Shown in pieces: positions 44,700-53,335 of a stretch of 64,000 nucleotides of DNA (the first letter of the stretch is position 1; the number at the start of each line of letters is the position of its first letter). The notes beneath the pieces were generated by a model. That model ran no database searches and had not been told where the DNA came from. It saw only the letters and a list, made by a program, of their open reading frames with translations. The DNA is from Paenibacillus xylanexedens (GTDB lineage: Bacteria > Bacillota > Bacilli > Paenibacillales > Paenibacillaceae). The stretch is taken from contig NZ_VEBF01000006.1 of assembly GCF_007676705.1 (NCBI RefSeq), forward strand, positions 124,001 to 188,000. The letters run 5' to 3'. The position numbers and the translations under genes were made by a program.

Positions 44700-45286
44700 T
44701 GTAATTCCTCACCTTTTTCTATATGAAGTACATCTTCTGTAAAATGTTTTCGTGCTTTCGGTTTGGCAAATTTGCCACCATTATATTGAGCAGACCCGTT
44801 CCTCGGAATCGAAAGACTGTCCCACGCTGTTTCTTTAAGCATTTTGGCGGCAAATACAATCTGTCCTATGTGATACGGATAATGTGCCAATTGCCGAATA
44901 ATAGCCTCCATGACGGTGTGTCCTTCATTGCGAATGTATATGATATGAGACAATTGTTCCGGGGTAAACGAACGAATGGCTTCGAGTAGACAATTCCAGC
45001 CTTCTTCCCATTTGGAGAGCAACTCTTCCCGGGAAGAAATATCATTCACGAATTCGGCATCCCGTTCACGCCATGGTTTCTCTCCATCTGTTGTCAGTAC
45101 ATCCGTCCAGCGGGACAACATATTGCCCCATAAATGTTTTACGATAACAGCAATGCTGTTCGCGTCTTCATTCCAGGATTGAAACAACTGCTCGGGCTCC
45201 AGTTGTGCCATGGCTTTTTCTCCGAGCTGCTTATAATACAAAAATTGTTTCTCGGCTGTCTCCAGAAAAACCTCATTCATATCCAT
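44696..45286 (-). CDS. DUF1572 / DinB-superfamily protein
   Basis: 196 aa four-helix bundle. The three metal histidine positions of DinB-like proteins are seen in VKHLWGN and in HYPYHIGQI. Related proteins include mycothiol/bacillithiol-dependent transferases; the role here is unknown. First of a tightly overlapped set (DUF1572-phosphatase-DUF2785-pxpBCA-nudix). Confidence 0.9.
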   Translation of the reverse strand: MDMNEVFLETAEKQFLYYKQLGEKAMAQLEPEQLFQSWNEDANSIAVIVKHLWGNMLSRWTDVLTTDGEKPWRERDAEFVNDISSREELLSKWEEGWNCLLEAIRSFTPEQLSHIIYIRNEGHTVMEAIIRQLAHYPYHIGQIVFAAKMLKETAWDSLSIPRNGSAQYNGGKFAKPKARKHFTEDVLHIEKGEELQ

Positions 45287-45355
45287 CCGTTAACCGCCCT
45301 TCGGAAAAGTATGATAACCCCTGATCACGTTCAGACAGATACGTCACATGTTACT

Positions 45356-45685
45356 TTATTCCGGGAATGAGAACGTACCGTCTGCATTCGGTTCAAATGG
45401 AATGACTTTACGCACCGCATCCAGATTGAGCTCTCCATAGATATGTGGGTATAGTTCATTCAATTCGTAGAGATCCTCATATACCAGTTCTGGCTTCAAC
45501 GCCTTCTCATCAATACTGAGCAATAACAGATCTGTGCGACCTGCATAATATTGCCCGGCTACCCATGGAATCTGTTCTTTGGTGGAACAATGAATGAATC
45601 CGTCCGTCTCCAGGCTATCTGGTGCATACTCACTCCCCTTTGATACTTGCTCCCACAAAGAACGGGAAATAATACTGTAGATCAT
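45356..45685 (-). CDS. DUF952 protein
   Basis: 109 aa. Typical features: DGFIHCSTKEQIP near residue 28 and ELYPHIYGELNLDAV near 78. ATG with AAGGAGG upstream. The family has a small alpha/beta fold of unknown function, sometimes fused to GNAT or glutathione-transferase-like domains. Confidence 0.9.
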   Translation of the reverse strand: MIYSIISRSLWEQVSKGSEYAPDSLETDGFIHCSTKEQIPWVAGQYYAGRTDLLLLSIDEKALKPELVYEDLYELNELYPHIYGELNLDAVRKVIPFEPNADGTFSFPE

Positions 45686-45736
45686 GGTTCCGCCTCCTTC
45701 AATTTCTGCGATGTACCCTATGCGTCATTGGAAGTA

Positions 45737-46294
45737 TTATAGATCATCCCGGATACGGGAGTACACTTTTTGATCCGTAAATACACCTTTGATCTTCAAC
45801 TGTTTGCGTAGCAAACCTTCGTACGACATGCCCAGCTTCTCCATGACACGTGCAGAGCCTATGTTGCCTGCATTACATTTCCCCTCCAGCCGATTGCAGT
45901 CCAGTTCCTGTAAGCAATAATCCACGATGGGTTGCATCGCTTCTGCTGCCAGACCCTTGCCCCAGTGACTGCTGGCTATTGCGTACCCCAGTTCAGCACT
46001 CTGCATGGGTTCGTTGAGATGAAAAATGCCACCTCTCCCGATCAAGGTCCCTGTTTCCTTCAAAACAAAAGCCCAGATATGTATCGTTTTCCGTTCATAA
46101 TTATCCAGTACCCGCTGAATATATTGAATTGAATCCTCCACCGTCTCATGGCAGTTCCACAAGCTTTGCTGACTCACTCGCGGATCAGAGGCAAACGCAT
46201 AATATTCATCAAGATCATCCATCGCAAGGCGTCTCAGCTTTAACCGCTGTGTTTCGAATTGTGGCGATTCAGCAAAAAGTTTTTCTACATTCAT
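45737..46294 (-). CDS. GNAT N-acetyltransferase (RimJ/RimL-like)
   Basis: 185 aa. Acetyl-CoA loop in ELGYAIASSHWGKGLAAEAM, then CNAGNIGSARVMEKLGM, the RimJ/RimL type. ATG with GGGAGG upstream. It may acetylate a protein N-terminus or small molecule; target unknown. Confidence 0.9.
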   Translation of the reverse strand: MNVEKLFAESPQFETQRLKLRRLAMDDLDEYYAFASDPRVSQQSLWNCHETVEDSIQYIQRVLDNYERKTIHIWAFVLKETGTLIGRGGIFHLNEPMQSAELGYAIASSHWGKGLAAEAMQPIVDYCLQELDCNRLEGKCNAGNIGSARVMEKLGMSYEGLLRKQLKIKGVFTDQKVYSRIRDDL

Positions 46295-46325
46295 TCAGAG
46301 TACCTCCCTGATTCACTTGAGTTCA

Positions 46326-46730
46326 TCATCCATCCATCTTATTTCTCAGGAAATAACGATCTATTACAACCATGCACAGAATACCGACCGTATATCGAAT
46401 CAGATCGATCACCAGAAAACCATGTCCTAAAACAAGAGCACCCCATACGGTTGAACGTATCTCAATCAGCCAAGGCGTCTGAAACAATTGCGAGAACTCA
46501 ATCAGCCAGCTGAACACACAGCTAAAACACATCGCCCATACCAAGCTGCGATGAGGCCACACCATGCGTACTCCGAAATAAATCATGCCCGCCCATAATG
46601 CATCTCCGAAATGTTCATGCACCCAATCCGGCAATCGTTCACCCAAGTGTCTGGATGCGAGTCCTGCCGCCATGGTCATCATGACTGCGAAGAAATAGAT
46701 CAGCCTGTCTCTGATAAGTACGCTTTTCAA
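46326..46730 (-). CDS. DUF2809 integral membrane protein
   Basis: 134 aa with four hydrophobic helices. TTG start four bases after the GrpB-family stop, with only AAGG eleven bases upstream, so it probably depends on coupled translation. LWAGMIYFGVRMVWP and IEFSQLFQTPWL match DUF2809. Function unknown. Confidence 0.8.
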   Translation of the reverse strand: MKSVLIRDRLIYFFAVMMTMAAGLASRHLGERLPDWVHEHFGDALWAGMIYFGVRMVWPHRSLVWAMCFSCVFSWLIEFSQLFQTPWLIEIRSTVWGALVLGHGFLVIDLIRYTVGILCMVVIDRYFLRNKMDG

Positions 46731-46734
46731 TCAA

Positions 46735-47286
46735 TCACACGCCTTCATCAAGCACTTGTAAAATAAATTGCGTTTTGGCAGCAGTATACGATTCCCTGTC
46801 TTCCTTATTCTCGTCAGCCAGCTTCGCCTTCAGGACAGCGTAAGCTTCCACCAGATCTGGACGTTTTCTCAGCACATCCCGAAAGCGGATTTGGCGATCC
46901 CAACGTTCCTCTCCCGGGCGCATCAGATGAAGGTGTGCAGCTCTCTTCCCATCCTTAACCCTGACCCAAAATCGTCTATATTCCCGGCCATCCAATTCAG
47001 GCGGAACATAGTTCCAGCCTAACGGATTCAGCTGATCCGCAATCAGATCCATGTCATCCCAAGACTGTACCTCTGCCATTAGATCAATAATGGGTTTGGC
47101 GGGTAACCCTGGAATGGATGTGCTTCCGATATGTTCGAATTGATGGATATTAAACTGCTGTAAAAGGTGTTTGAGTTGCTGAATTTCTTCCCGAGCCTGC
47201 GTACTCCAATTGGGGTTAGCCGGAGCAATCTCTACCTGCTCTGTGGCCCAGGCAGGCCAGTTTTCCGGTTGCAATGGATCTGTCAT
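46735..47286 (-). CDS. GrpB-family nucleotidyltransferase-fold protein
   Basis: 183 aa from the ATG at 47284-47286, with AAGGAG eleven bases upstream (a GTG 12 bases earlier overlaps the site). HIGSTSIPGLPAKPIIDLMAEV is the family signature: GS..(16)..DhxhhV of the NTase fold (first residues HIGSTSIPGL, acidic D in IIDLM). Proteins of this group are sometimes fused to dephospho-CoA kinase; the activity is unproven. Coupled to the DUF2809 gene. Confidence 0.88.
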   Translation of the reverse strand: MTDPLQPENWPAWATEQVEIAPANPNWSTQAREEIQQLKHLLQQFNIHQFEHIGSTSIPGLPAKPIIDLMAEVQSWDDMDLIADQLNPLGWNYVPPELDGREYRRFWVRVKDGKRAAHLHLMRPGEERWDRQIRFRDVLRKRPDLVEAYAVLKAKLADENKEDRESYTAAKTQFILQVLDEGV

Positions 47287-47406
47287 TCCCAAGCTCACTC
47301 CTTGATGTTCGTTGGATTTCTATATCCAAAAAGGAGCGTATATCTACGCCCCTAGTTGTCTGTTACCTTGATGATATTGATGATTTTAACGGTGTCTTGC
47401 ACTGAT

Positions 47407-48513
47407 TTATTTTACTGTAACAGGGATCGTCACTTTTTTGTTGCCCCATTTGGCCGTTATGGATGTTTTACCTTTGCCTACAGCCACAATCTTGCCATTC
47501 GTTACTGTGGCTACGCCTGGCTTCGTGCTACTCCACACCGCACTGTTGGTCACAACAGTGGTCTTGCCTGTATCATACTGGGCCATCACACTCAGCGTTG
47601 TACTTCCCTGCGGGGACAAGACCAATTTTTTCTGGCCTGTAATCAACTTTTTGAGCAAAGGCACAACGGTAACCTCTGCCTTTATTGTCTGATTTTGATA
47701 AGTTCCTGTCAAGGTCGCTTGTCCTTCCGTCAGCGTCTTAACGGCTCCATTTTTCACGATAGCTACATTCGTGTTGGAAGAGGTCCATATGATTTGTTTC
47801 GAAAGGTTGATCGTTTTGCCATTCGCGTAGGTCCCGATGACCTTCAACGCTTTGGACTTCTTAATATTCAGCTGCATAGTTGCAGGGGTAACCTCTACTT
47901 TGGTGATCACATCCGTTACGGCAACAGGAACTTTCACTGTCTCTGAGCCGTATTTGCCTTGCAGCATTACTCTGCCTGGTGTGTTGCCCTTAATTTTCCC
48001 ATTTTCCAACACAGCCGAGTTACTTGATACCGACCACACAATCTCAGACGTCACATCCTCTTCCTTGCCGTTCGCACGGACAATGCTTACTTTGGGAAGA
48101 GTACTTTCGCTACCTTTAACAAAACTATAGGATTTCGGTGAAGCTTTGATGCTTTTGATCTTCTCCTGCACCTGGACAACCAACTGGGCTTTTGCCCCGT
48201 CTACCTGTGCAAAAATGGTTGCTTCGCCCGCGGCCACAGCCTTGACTTTACCTTTTACCATCGTCGCAACTGCTGCATTGCTGGTGGACCATGTGACACC
48301 TTCGGTAACATCCTGTTTGTTATCAAAACCTTCTACGGTTGCCATCACCTGAAGCCTAGCTGTCTCGGATACACTCAACTTCTGCGGGCTACTATTGGTA
48401 ATTTCAATCGATGTCACATCACCCGTTGCCGCCAAGGCTAACGAAGGAACCATTACGGCTAACGCGATTATTAGAGCAAGCGTGCCTCGAAGAGCCAGTT
48501 TGATTCTACTCAT
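47407..48513 (-). CDS. Secreted protein of four bacterial Ig-like (BIG2) domains
   Basis: 368 aa. Signal peptide 1-29 (cleavage after ALA). Four tandem BIG2 repeats of about 84 residues, each ending in a pattern such as GKVKAVAAGEATI. The ATG at 48511-48513 is preferred to one 12 bases upstream. No LPXTG, SLH or transmembrane anchor is seen, so it is secreted or bound through another protein. BIG2 repeats serve as stalks or adhesion modules. Divergent from the nucleotidyltransferase pair. Confidence 0.9.
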   Translation of the reverse strand: MSRIKLALRGTLALIIALAVMVPSLALAATGDVTSIEITNSSPQKLSVSETARLQVMATVEGFDNKQDVTEGVTWSTSNAAVATMVKGKVKAVAAGEATIFAQVDGAKAQLVVQVQEKIKSIKASPKSYSFVKGSESTLPKVSIVRANGKEEDVTSEIVWSVSSNSAVLENGKIKGNTPGRVMLQGKYGSETVKVPVAVTDVITKVEVTPATMQLNIKKSKALKVIGTYANGKTINLSKQIIWTSSNTNVAIVKNGAVKTLTEGQATLTGTYQNQTIKAEVTVVPLLKKLITGQKKLVLSPQGSTTLSVMAQYDTGKTTVVTNSAVWSSTKPGVATVTNGKIVAVGKGKTSITAKWGNKKVTIPVTVK

Positions 48514-48693
48514 TTCTATCCCCATCTCCCATAATCCAATATTTTACTTCTATTATATTATATCGGATACGCATTGCACAAAGTTGAATAACGTAAGTGG
48601 GAGTCTTGGAACAATTCATAAATTTCATTGTATAATATGGGAAGGTCGCGTAATACTGTTTTAATAAACCTAAAAGATGGGGGTGGGATATGT

Positions 48694-48897
48694 ATGATCG
48701 AAAAGAATTTGCTTGATATGGTTTCACCTAAAAATAACCGTAAACGTATGAAAGCTATCGTCACTTCGACATCCACCAAGATTCGTCCTGAAGACGAAAT
48801 GGTTCTATTGATGAAAACAGCCCGCAATCGCTTCAAAAAAGCCCTTGAATCTGGACAAATCGAAATCATTAACGAGCGTGAATGGAAGCTGCGTTAA
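48694..48897 (+). CDS. Small basic protein, partner of the nucleotidyltransferase
   Basis: 67 aa. ATG at 48694 with GGGGGTGGG upstream. Rich in K/R (SPKNNRKRMKAIV, MKTARNRFKKALE) with a helical C-terminus; no recognised domain. It ends 16 bp before the nucleotidyltransferase start, so the two are co-transcribed. Both are more A/T-rich than their neighbours. By position and size it could be the antitoxin or DNA-binding partner; this is inference. Confidence 0.75.
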   Translation: MIEKNLLDMVSPKNNRKRMKAIVTSTSTKIRPEDEMVLLMKTARNRFKKALESGQIEIINEREWKLR

Positions 48898-48913
48898 AGA
48901 ATATAGGTGAACC

Positions 48914-49531
48914 ATGGAACGTATTCAAACACCAGAAATGCAGGAAAGAATTAAATGGGCTAAACGAAAATTGAAGGAACTTGCAGCTGATGTGACCAAA
49001 AGTGATTTAAAAGAGTTCTATGTTATGGGTATTATTACTCCTATTCTTGATGAATTAGATGCAGATCCAGCCATTATTGTTGGGGGACACGCTGTTGAAC
49101 TATACACTTCTGGAAGTTACAAGACAGCTGATGTTGATCTGGTCATGATCAGAGATGATTTAGCCCGAAGTTTATTTGATCATCTGGGTTTCGTCCGCGA
49201 AGGAAGACATTATTATGTCTCCGAAATGGACATCCCTATCGAAATACCTTCTGATACACTGGAAGGTTCAAAAGATAAGATTATCAAATTATTAACACCT
49301 GAAGGCTACTGCTACGTAATTGGAATAGACGACCTTATTTTGGATCGATTGAGAGCCTCCGAGTACTGGACAGATGCCCGAAGCTTGGAATGGGCACGTT
49401 ACCTGATTTACAGTCAATTTGATACGATTGATTTAACATACATGAGAAAAGTTACAGCCGAGGAAGATCCCAAATTGGCAGCTCGACTTGAACAAGAGTA
49501 CCAGTGGGTAACAGATCATATGTTTAATTAG
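48914..49531 (+). CDS. Nucleotidyltransferase-fold protein (putative toxin-type)
   Basis: 205 aa. The minimal nucleotidyltransferase core is intact: G57-G58 in IIVGGHAVELYTSG, acidic pair D73-x-D75 (TADVDLV), and a third acidic residue E110 in DIPIEIPS. The frame GHAVELYT..T.D.DL.. with later GYCYVIGIDDLILDRL resembles AbiEii/DUF6036-type enzymes, which act in toxin-antitoxin or abortive-infection pairs by adding nucleotides to RNA. No HEPN or CCA-adding domains. ATG with AGGTGAACC upstream; terminator directly follows. Confidence 0.82.
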   Translation: MERIQTPEMQERIKWAKRKLKELAADVTKSDLKEFYVMGIITPILDELDADPAIIVGGHAVELYTSGSYKTADVDLVMIRDDLARSLFDHLGFVREGRHYYVSEMDIPIEIPSDTLEGSKDKIIKLLTPEGYCYVIGIDDLILDRLRASEYWTDARSLEWARYLIYSQFDTIDLTYMRKVTAEEDPKLAARLEQEYQWVTDHMFN

Positions 49532-49557
49532 AAGGAACCCCGGTCAAGGGGTTCCTT
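49532..49557 (+). terminator. Terminator after the nucleotidyltransferase pair
   Basis: AAGGAACCCC-GGTCAA-GGGGTTCCTT then TTC, directly after the stop codon. Confidence 0.9.
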
Positions 49558-49595
49558 TTCTGATTCTTCACTTCCATAGGCGTTACCTAACCTCT

Positions 49596-50894
49596 CTACT
49601 TCACTTCATTCTGCTCTGGCAAAATCAAGCTCTCGGCACCGCCCATATAGGGCCGCAGGGCTGCCGGAATGCGGATGCTTCCATCTTCCTGCTGATGATT
49701 CTCAAGCAACGGAATCAAGATACGCGGCGACGCCACCGCCGTATTATTCAGCGTATGACAATAAGCCAACTTGCCTTCGGCATCCACGCAACGAATATTC
49801 GAACGGCGAGCCTGGAAATCATGCAAATTCGACGACGAATGGGTTTCTCCATATGCACCGCGGCTTGGCATCCAGGTCTCGATGTCGTACTGTTTGTACG
49901 TTTTCTGCGACATATCTCCGGTACACACGGCCACAACACGATAAGGCAGTTCAAGTAATTGCAGCAATTCCTCGGCGTGTCCCGTAATCTCTTGCAACAT
50001 GCGCTCCGATTCTTCTGCATCAGGGGCACAGAGAATGACCTGCTCGACTTTGGCAAACTGGTGCACACGATACAATCCGCGTACATCACGTCCGCCAGAG
50101 CCAACCTCACTGCGGAAACATGTCGATACCGCGGCCAGCTTCACCGGCTCTTGAACATCGACAATCTCATCCGCATAATACGAGACCAGCGGCACTTCAG
50201 AAGTTCCCACCAGCCACTTGTTCTCCCCTTCGAGTTCGTAGACTTGATCTCGACCGGTTGGGAAGAATCCGGTGTTCACCAGCGCATCCTCCCTGACCAT
50301 CAGGGGAACCTCCATTGGTGTAAACCCGTGCTTCAGTAACAGATCCAGCGCAAGTTGCTGTACTGCCCGATGCAATAATAGGCCAGCACCTTTCAATATA
50401 TAGCTTCGCGTACCGCCAATCTTCACTCCACGGGGAATATCGATCAGATCGTGCAGTTCCCCAAGTTCTACGTGATCTTTGGTAGCGTACTCGAACGCTG
50501 GTAACTCTCCCACACGTCGCAGCTCTACATTATCTGCGTCCGACGAGCCATTGGGGGTATCTGGAGATACGATATTGGGCACCAGCCATTGCAACTTGGT
50601 TACTTCCTCCTGCACAGGGGCAAGCTTGGCTTCCACCTGTTCCAACTGTGCATTGAGCTGCTTCACTTGCGTCCGCAAACCCTCAGCCTGTTCCCGTTTA
50701 CCAGCCTGCATTAGCCTGCCAATGTCCGCAGATAACGTATTGCGCAACCTGCGTCCTTCTTCTGATTCCTGCAAAAGTGTTCTGCGTTCTTCATCCCGCT
50801 CTAACAATGTACGAATGTTGATCTTGATTTTTTTACCGTCTGCCGCCGCCTGAACCTCTTCTGCATGTGCCCGAATCCACTTCATTTCCAACAT
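49596..50894 (-). CDS. serS: Seryl-tRNA synthetase
   Basis: 432 aa, normal length. Class II enzyme charging tRNA-Ser. N-terminal coiled-coil arm (about 30-105, many E, R, Q and L), then class II motif 2 in TCFRSEVGSGGRDVRGLYRVHQF (F/R..E core) and motif 3 near the C-terminus (GILIPLLEN-like PRILIPLLEN). The ATG at 50892-50894 has AAAGGAG nine bases upstream; the frame stays open further back through the leader, but that region is the T-box RNA. Codon start MLEMKWIRAH. Because it is T-box controlled and stands alone, it could be a second, stress-induced serS. Confidence 0.95.
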   Translation of the reverse strand: MLEMKWIRAHAEEVQAAADGKKIKINIRTLLERDEERRTLLQESEEGRRLRNTLSADIGRLMQAGKREQAEGLRTQVKQLNAQLEQVEAKLAPVQEEVTKLQWLVPNIVSPDTPNGSSDADNVELRRVGELPAFEYATKDHVELGELHDLIDIPRGVKIGGTRSYILKGAGLLLHRAVQQLALDLLLKHGFTPMEVPLMVREDALVNTGFFPTGRDQVYELEGENKWLVGTSEVPLVSYYADEIVDVQEPVKLAAVSTCFRSEVGSGGRDVRGLYRVHQFAKVEQVILCAPDAEESERMLQEITGHAEELLQLLELPYRVVAVCTGDMSQKTYKQYDIETWMPSRGAYGETHSSSNLHDFQARRSNIRCVDAEGKLAYCHTLNNTAVASPRILIPLLENHQQEDGSIRIPAALRPYMGGAESLILPEQNEVK

Positions 50895-50923
50895 GGTCAC
50901 CGTCTCCTTTGGCTGTAAAAATA

Positions 50924-51124
50924 CAAAGAGCGCCCTCATCCCTTGGGACGAGGAGCGCTCTGCTCGCGGTGCCACCCAACTTGCTGAATCAGGATATCCT
51001 GATTCCAGCCTCTTGGTCCGCGATAACGGGCGGTTCCGGTTAACTTGGGGAAATATCGCTCCCCTGGCGAAAACGCCTCCGAGTTGGATGCTCTTCAACG
51101 GCATGTTCCGATCTGTAATTGTTG
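50924..51124 (-). promoter_or_regulatory. T-box leader of serS
   Basis: Minus strand contains the T-box proper, GGGTGGCACCGCG (50977-50965), the terminator AGAGCGCTCCTCGTCCC / GGGATGAGGGCGCTCT then TTTGTATTTTT (50961-50924), and an upstream perfect hairpin GAATCAGGATATCCTGATTC. Uncharged tRNA binding favours the antiterminator and serS read-through. I could not assign the specifier codon; the stem I region is short. Confidence 0.9.
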
Positions 51125-51130
51125 TGTCTC

Positions 51131-51160
51131 AGTATATACGAACGCCGGACCTATTTGCAA
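51131..51160 (-). promoter_or_regulatory. Promoter of serS
   Basis: Minus strand TTGCAA (51160-51155), 18-bp spacer, TATACT (51136-51131), giving a leader of about 230 nt. Confidence 0.6.
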
Positions 51161-51282
51161 CCTTCTGTATCTATCAGGAATTCATGGCACAACTTAACAT
51201 GTCCTGTTATGATAGACTTTGTCTCCAAGATTGCGCTTTATTGTGATCCTCAATTTATGTATATAAGTAGAAGGAGTTCTGT

Positions 51283-52518
51283 ATGAAAAAATTACTTTGG
51301 ATCGGATGTCTATCCTATTTCCTTATTGGACTTGCCCACGTTGTGCTCGGTTCCATTCTGCCGGTTGCACTTGTACATTACGGCAAAGATTATAGTCAGG
51401 GCGGGACGCTGATCTTCGCTCAATTTGCCGGATTCCTGGGCGGTGTATTGTTATCCCCATGGCTGAACCGACGCTTCGGTAAACGGGGAGGCCTGTTAAT
51501 CGCCACAGCACTGCTCTGTATCGCAGAATTAGCCTACATGCTGCTGCCACCCTGGGGCTGGATGTTCGTCATCGCACCCGCGGCCGGCTTCGGATTCGGA
51601 ATGGTTGAAGCTGTCATTGGCACGATTATCATCGCTGCTATCAAAGATAATACGGCCGTTGCCATGAGCCGACTTGAAGTGTTATTCGGAATCGGGGCGA
51701 TGGTCATGCCGCTCATTGCCAGCGGTCTGATTGCTGCCGGATACTGGCGCCTCTCTTTTCTCGTTGTTGCGATCTGTGCAGCGCTGACCTTTGTCTTCTG
51801 GGCGAAGGGATCATTCGGTGAACTGGATCAAGTATTGGATCGACGGAAGCCAGTGGATGCTTCGGGACATACTCACACTGCCCGGACATCAGGTGAACTG
51901 CATTCCGCAGCAGTCAGCACACCCGGTCCAACCTATCGTGGCCGTAACCTGACTCTTCTGGTACTATTCGTCCTGTTCTTCTTCCTGTATGTTGGCACGG
52001 AGATGAGTCTTGCGAACTTCATGCCAGCGATCCTGATTGAGAAAATGAACATGAAGGAAGCTGGAGCAGCTCTTAGCGTCACCTGTTTCTGGATTGCCAT
52101 GTCTGTCGGACGACTCTTCGCCGGATATATCGCAGAGAAATTCCAATACCGCGTGTATGTCCTGTACAGTTGTCTCGCGTCTGTTCTTTTGTTAATGGTA
52201 TTCCCATTTACAAACCAAATCTGGTCTGCATTTCTCATCATCTTACTGCTTGGACTTGCGATGTCAGGCATCTTCTCCATTGCCCTTGTCTTCGCTAGTA
52301 AACTGCTGCCTGGAACAGAAGAATCCACACCAAGCATCTTGATTGCCTCAGGCGGGGTCGGCGGTGCTATTCTGCCTTTGACCACGGGATGGAGTCTTGA
52401 TCATCTGGAGGTTAATCAATCTGCATGGATGCTTGCCATCTTTGCAGTTGGCCTGCTTGTCATTAGCGTGATCACGTATCAATGGCAGAACAAACGTATA
52501 GCCGATCCTGCGACTTAA
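51283..52518 (+). CDS. MFS transporter
   Basis: 411 aa with twelve predicted helices; the cytoplasmic loop after helix 2 has LNRRFGKRGG, the MFS loop 2-3 motif, and a hydrophilic central loop (about 185-215) separates two halves. ATG with AAGGAG eight bases upstream. Loop motifs resemble the Gsp/sugar-efflux or FucP-like groups; substrate cannot be told. Divergent from serS, ended by a hairpin. Confidence 0.88.
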   Translation: MKKLLWIGCLSYFLIGLAHVVLGSILPVALVHYGKDYSQGGTLIFAQFAGFLGGVLLSPWLNRRFGKRGGLLIATALLCIAELAYMLLPPWGWMFVIAPAAGFGFGMVEAVIGTIIIAAIKDNTAVAMSRLEVLFGIGAMVMPLIASGLIAAGYWRLSFLVVAICAALTFVFWAKGSFGELDQVLDRRKPVDASGHTHTARTSGELHSAAVSTPGPTYRGRNLTLLVLFVLFFFLYVGTEMSLANFMPAILIEKMNMKEAGAALSVTCFWIAMSVGRLFAGYIAEKFQYRVYVLYSCLASVLLLMVFPFTNQIWSAFLIILLLGLAMSGIFSIALVFASKLLPGTEESTPSILIASGGVGGAILPLTTGWSLDHLEVNQSAWMLAIFAVGLLVISVITYQWQNKRIADPAT

Positions 52519-52564
52519 CAGTTATGTATTTATCCTTTCCTGAGGATTACCTATTAAATATATC

Positions 52565-52601
52565 AAGATGTCCACCTTCATGACCTGATGGTGGACTTCT
52601 T
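52565..52601 (+). terminator. Terminator after the MFS gene
   Basis: AAGATGTCCACC / GGTGGACTTCTT stem with one mismatch, then TTTTTTG. Confidence 0.88.
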
Positions 52602-52716
52602 TTTTTGTAGTGTTATTCTGTTCTAACGAGACTAGCACACACTATAACCTCGAATGCTTGCGTTGCACAAGATTGCCCAGGAAATACTGTGGGCCCAGCT
52701 GCATCACACACTTTTG

Positions 52717-53211
52717 TTAACAACAGGCAACAGGCCTGTTATCCTTGATGAATTTACCGAATACATATCGCACGAGGGGCCCCAAAATGATCAATTGATA
52801 TGGAAGCCCCAGGCTGAAGTTACGAGCGATTGTATGAAGGTACGTACGGAGTACAGATGCCCCATTTAATTGATCCGCCAGATATGCTGAAACCATCCCA
52901 TACAAGGACATGATCAGAACCATGCCAATCACCATGACAAATGACATGGCGAGCACACCCAGCATCTTGTTGGACTTTTCAAAGGGCAAGGAAAAGGCAA
53001 TCTTTCTCGCTATAGGTCCAACAATGAAGGACTCCACCAGAAACGCGATGACAAAACACATTATGAATTGAAGCAGTATCTCAAGCGGGGACATCTTACC
53101 GAGTAACCCACTGTGCCATAAATTGAAAGTCATCATGACGACGACCATTCCTATACACATCATTAATCCGAAAATAATTTGTTCCTTCTTGCTTGTTGGC
53201 AATTCTCTCAT
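52717..53211 (-). CDS. DUF2798 membrane protein (two repeats)
   Basis: 164 aa, four helices in two related halves (FGLMMCIGMVVVMMTFNL and LAMSFVMVIGMVLIMSLYG), each a DUF2798 unit. Function unknown. ATG with AGAGGATGAGAG upstream. Alone, between the MFS terminator and the PLD-like gene. Confidence 0.87.
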   Translation of the reverse strand: MRELPTSKKEQIIFGLMMCIGMVVVMMTFNLWHSGLLGKMSPLEILLQFIMCFVIAFLVESFIVGPIARKIAFSLPFEKSNKMLGVLAMSFVMVIGMVLIMSLYGMVSAYLADQLNGASVLRTYLHTIARNFSLGLPYQLIILGPLVRYVFGKFIKDNRPVACC

Positions 53212-53335
53212 CCTCTCTGTTTACCTTCGTAATTATAGAGATGACGAACCCCTCCACATAAGTGAACATTCCGTGAACAATTAAAATTTGTGAAAGTAGC
53301 GCAAAAATTCAACTCAAAAGAATGTGGGTTCTTTC

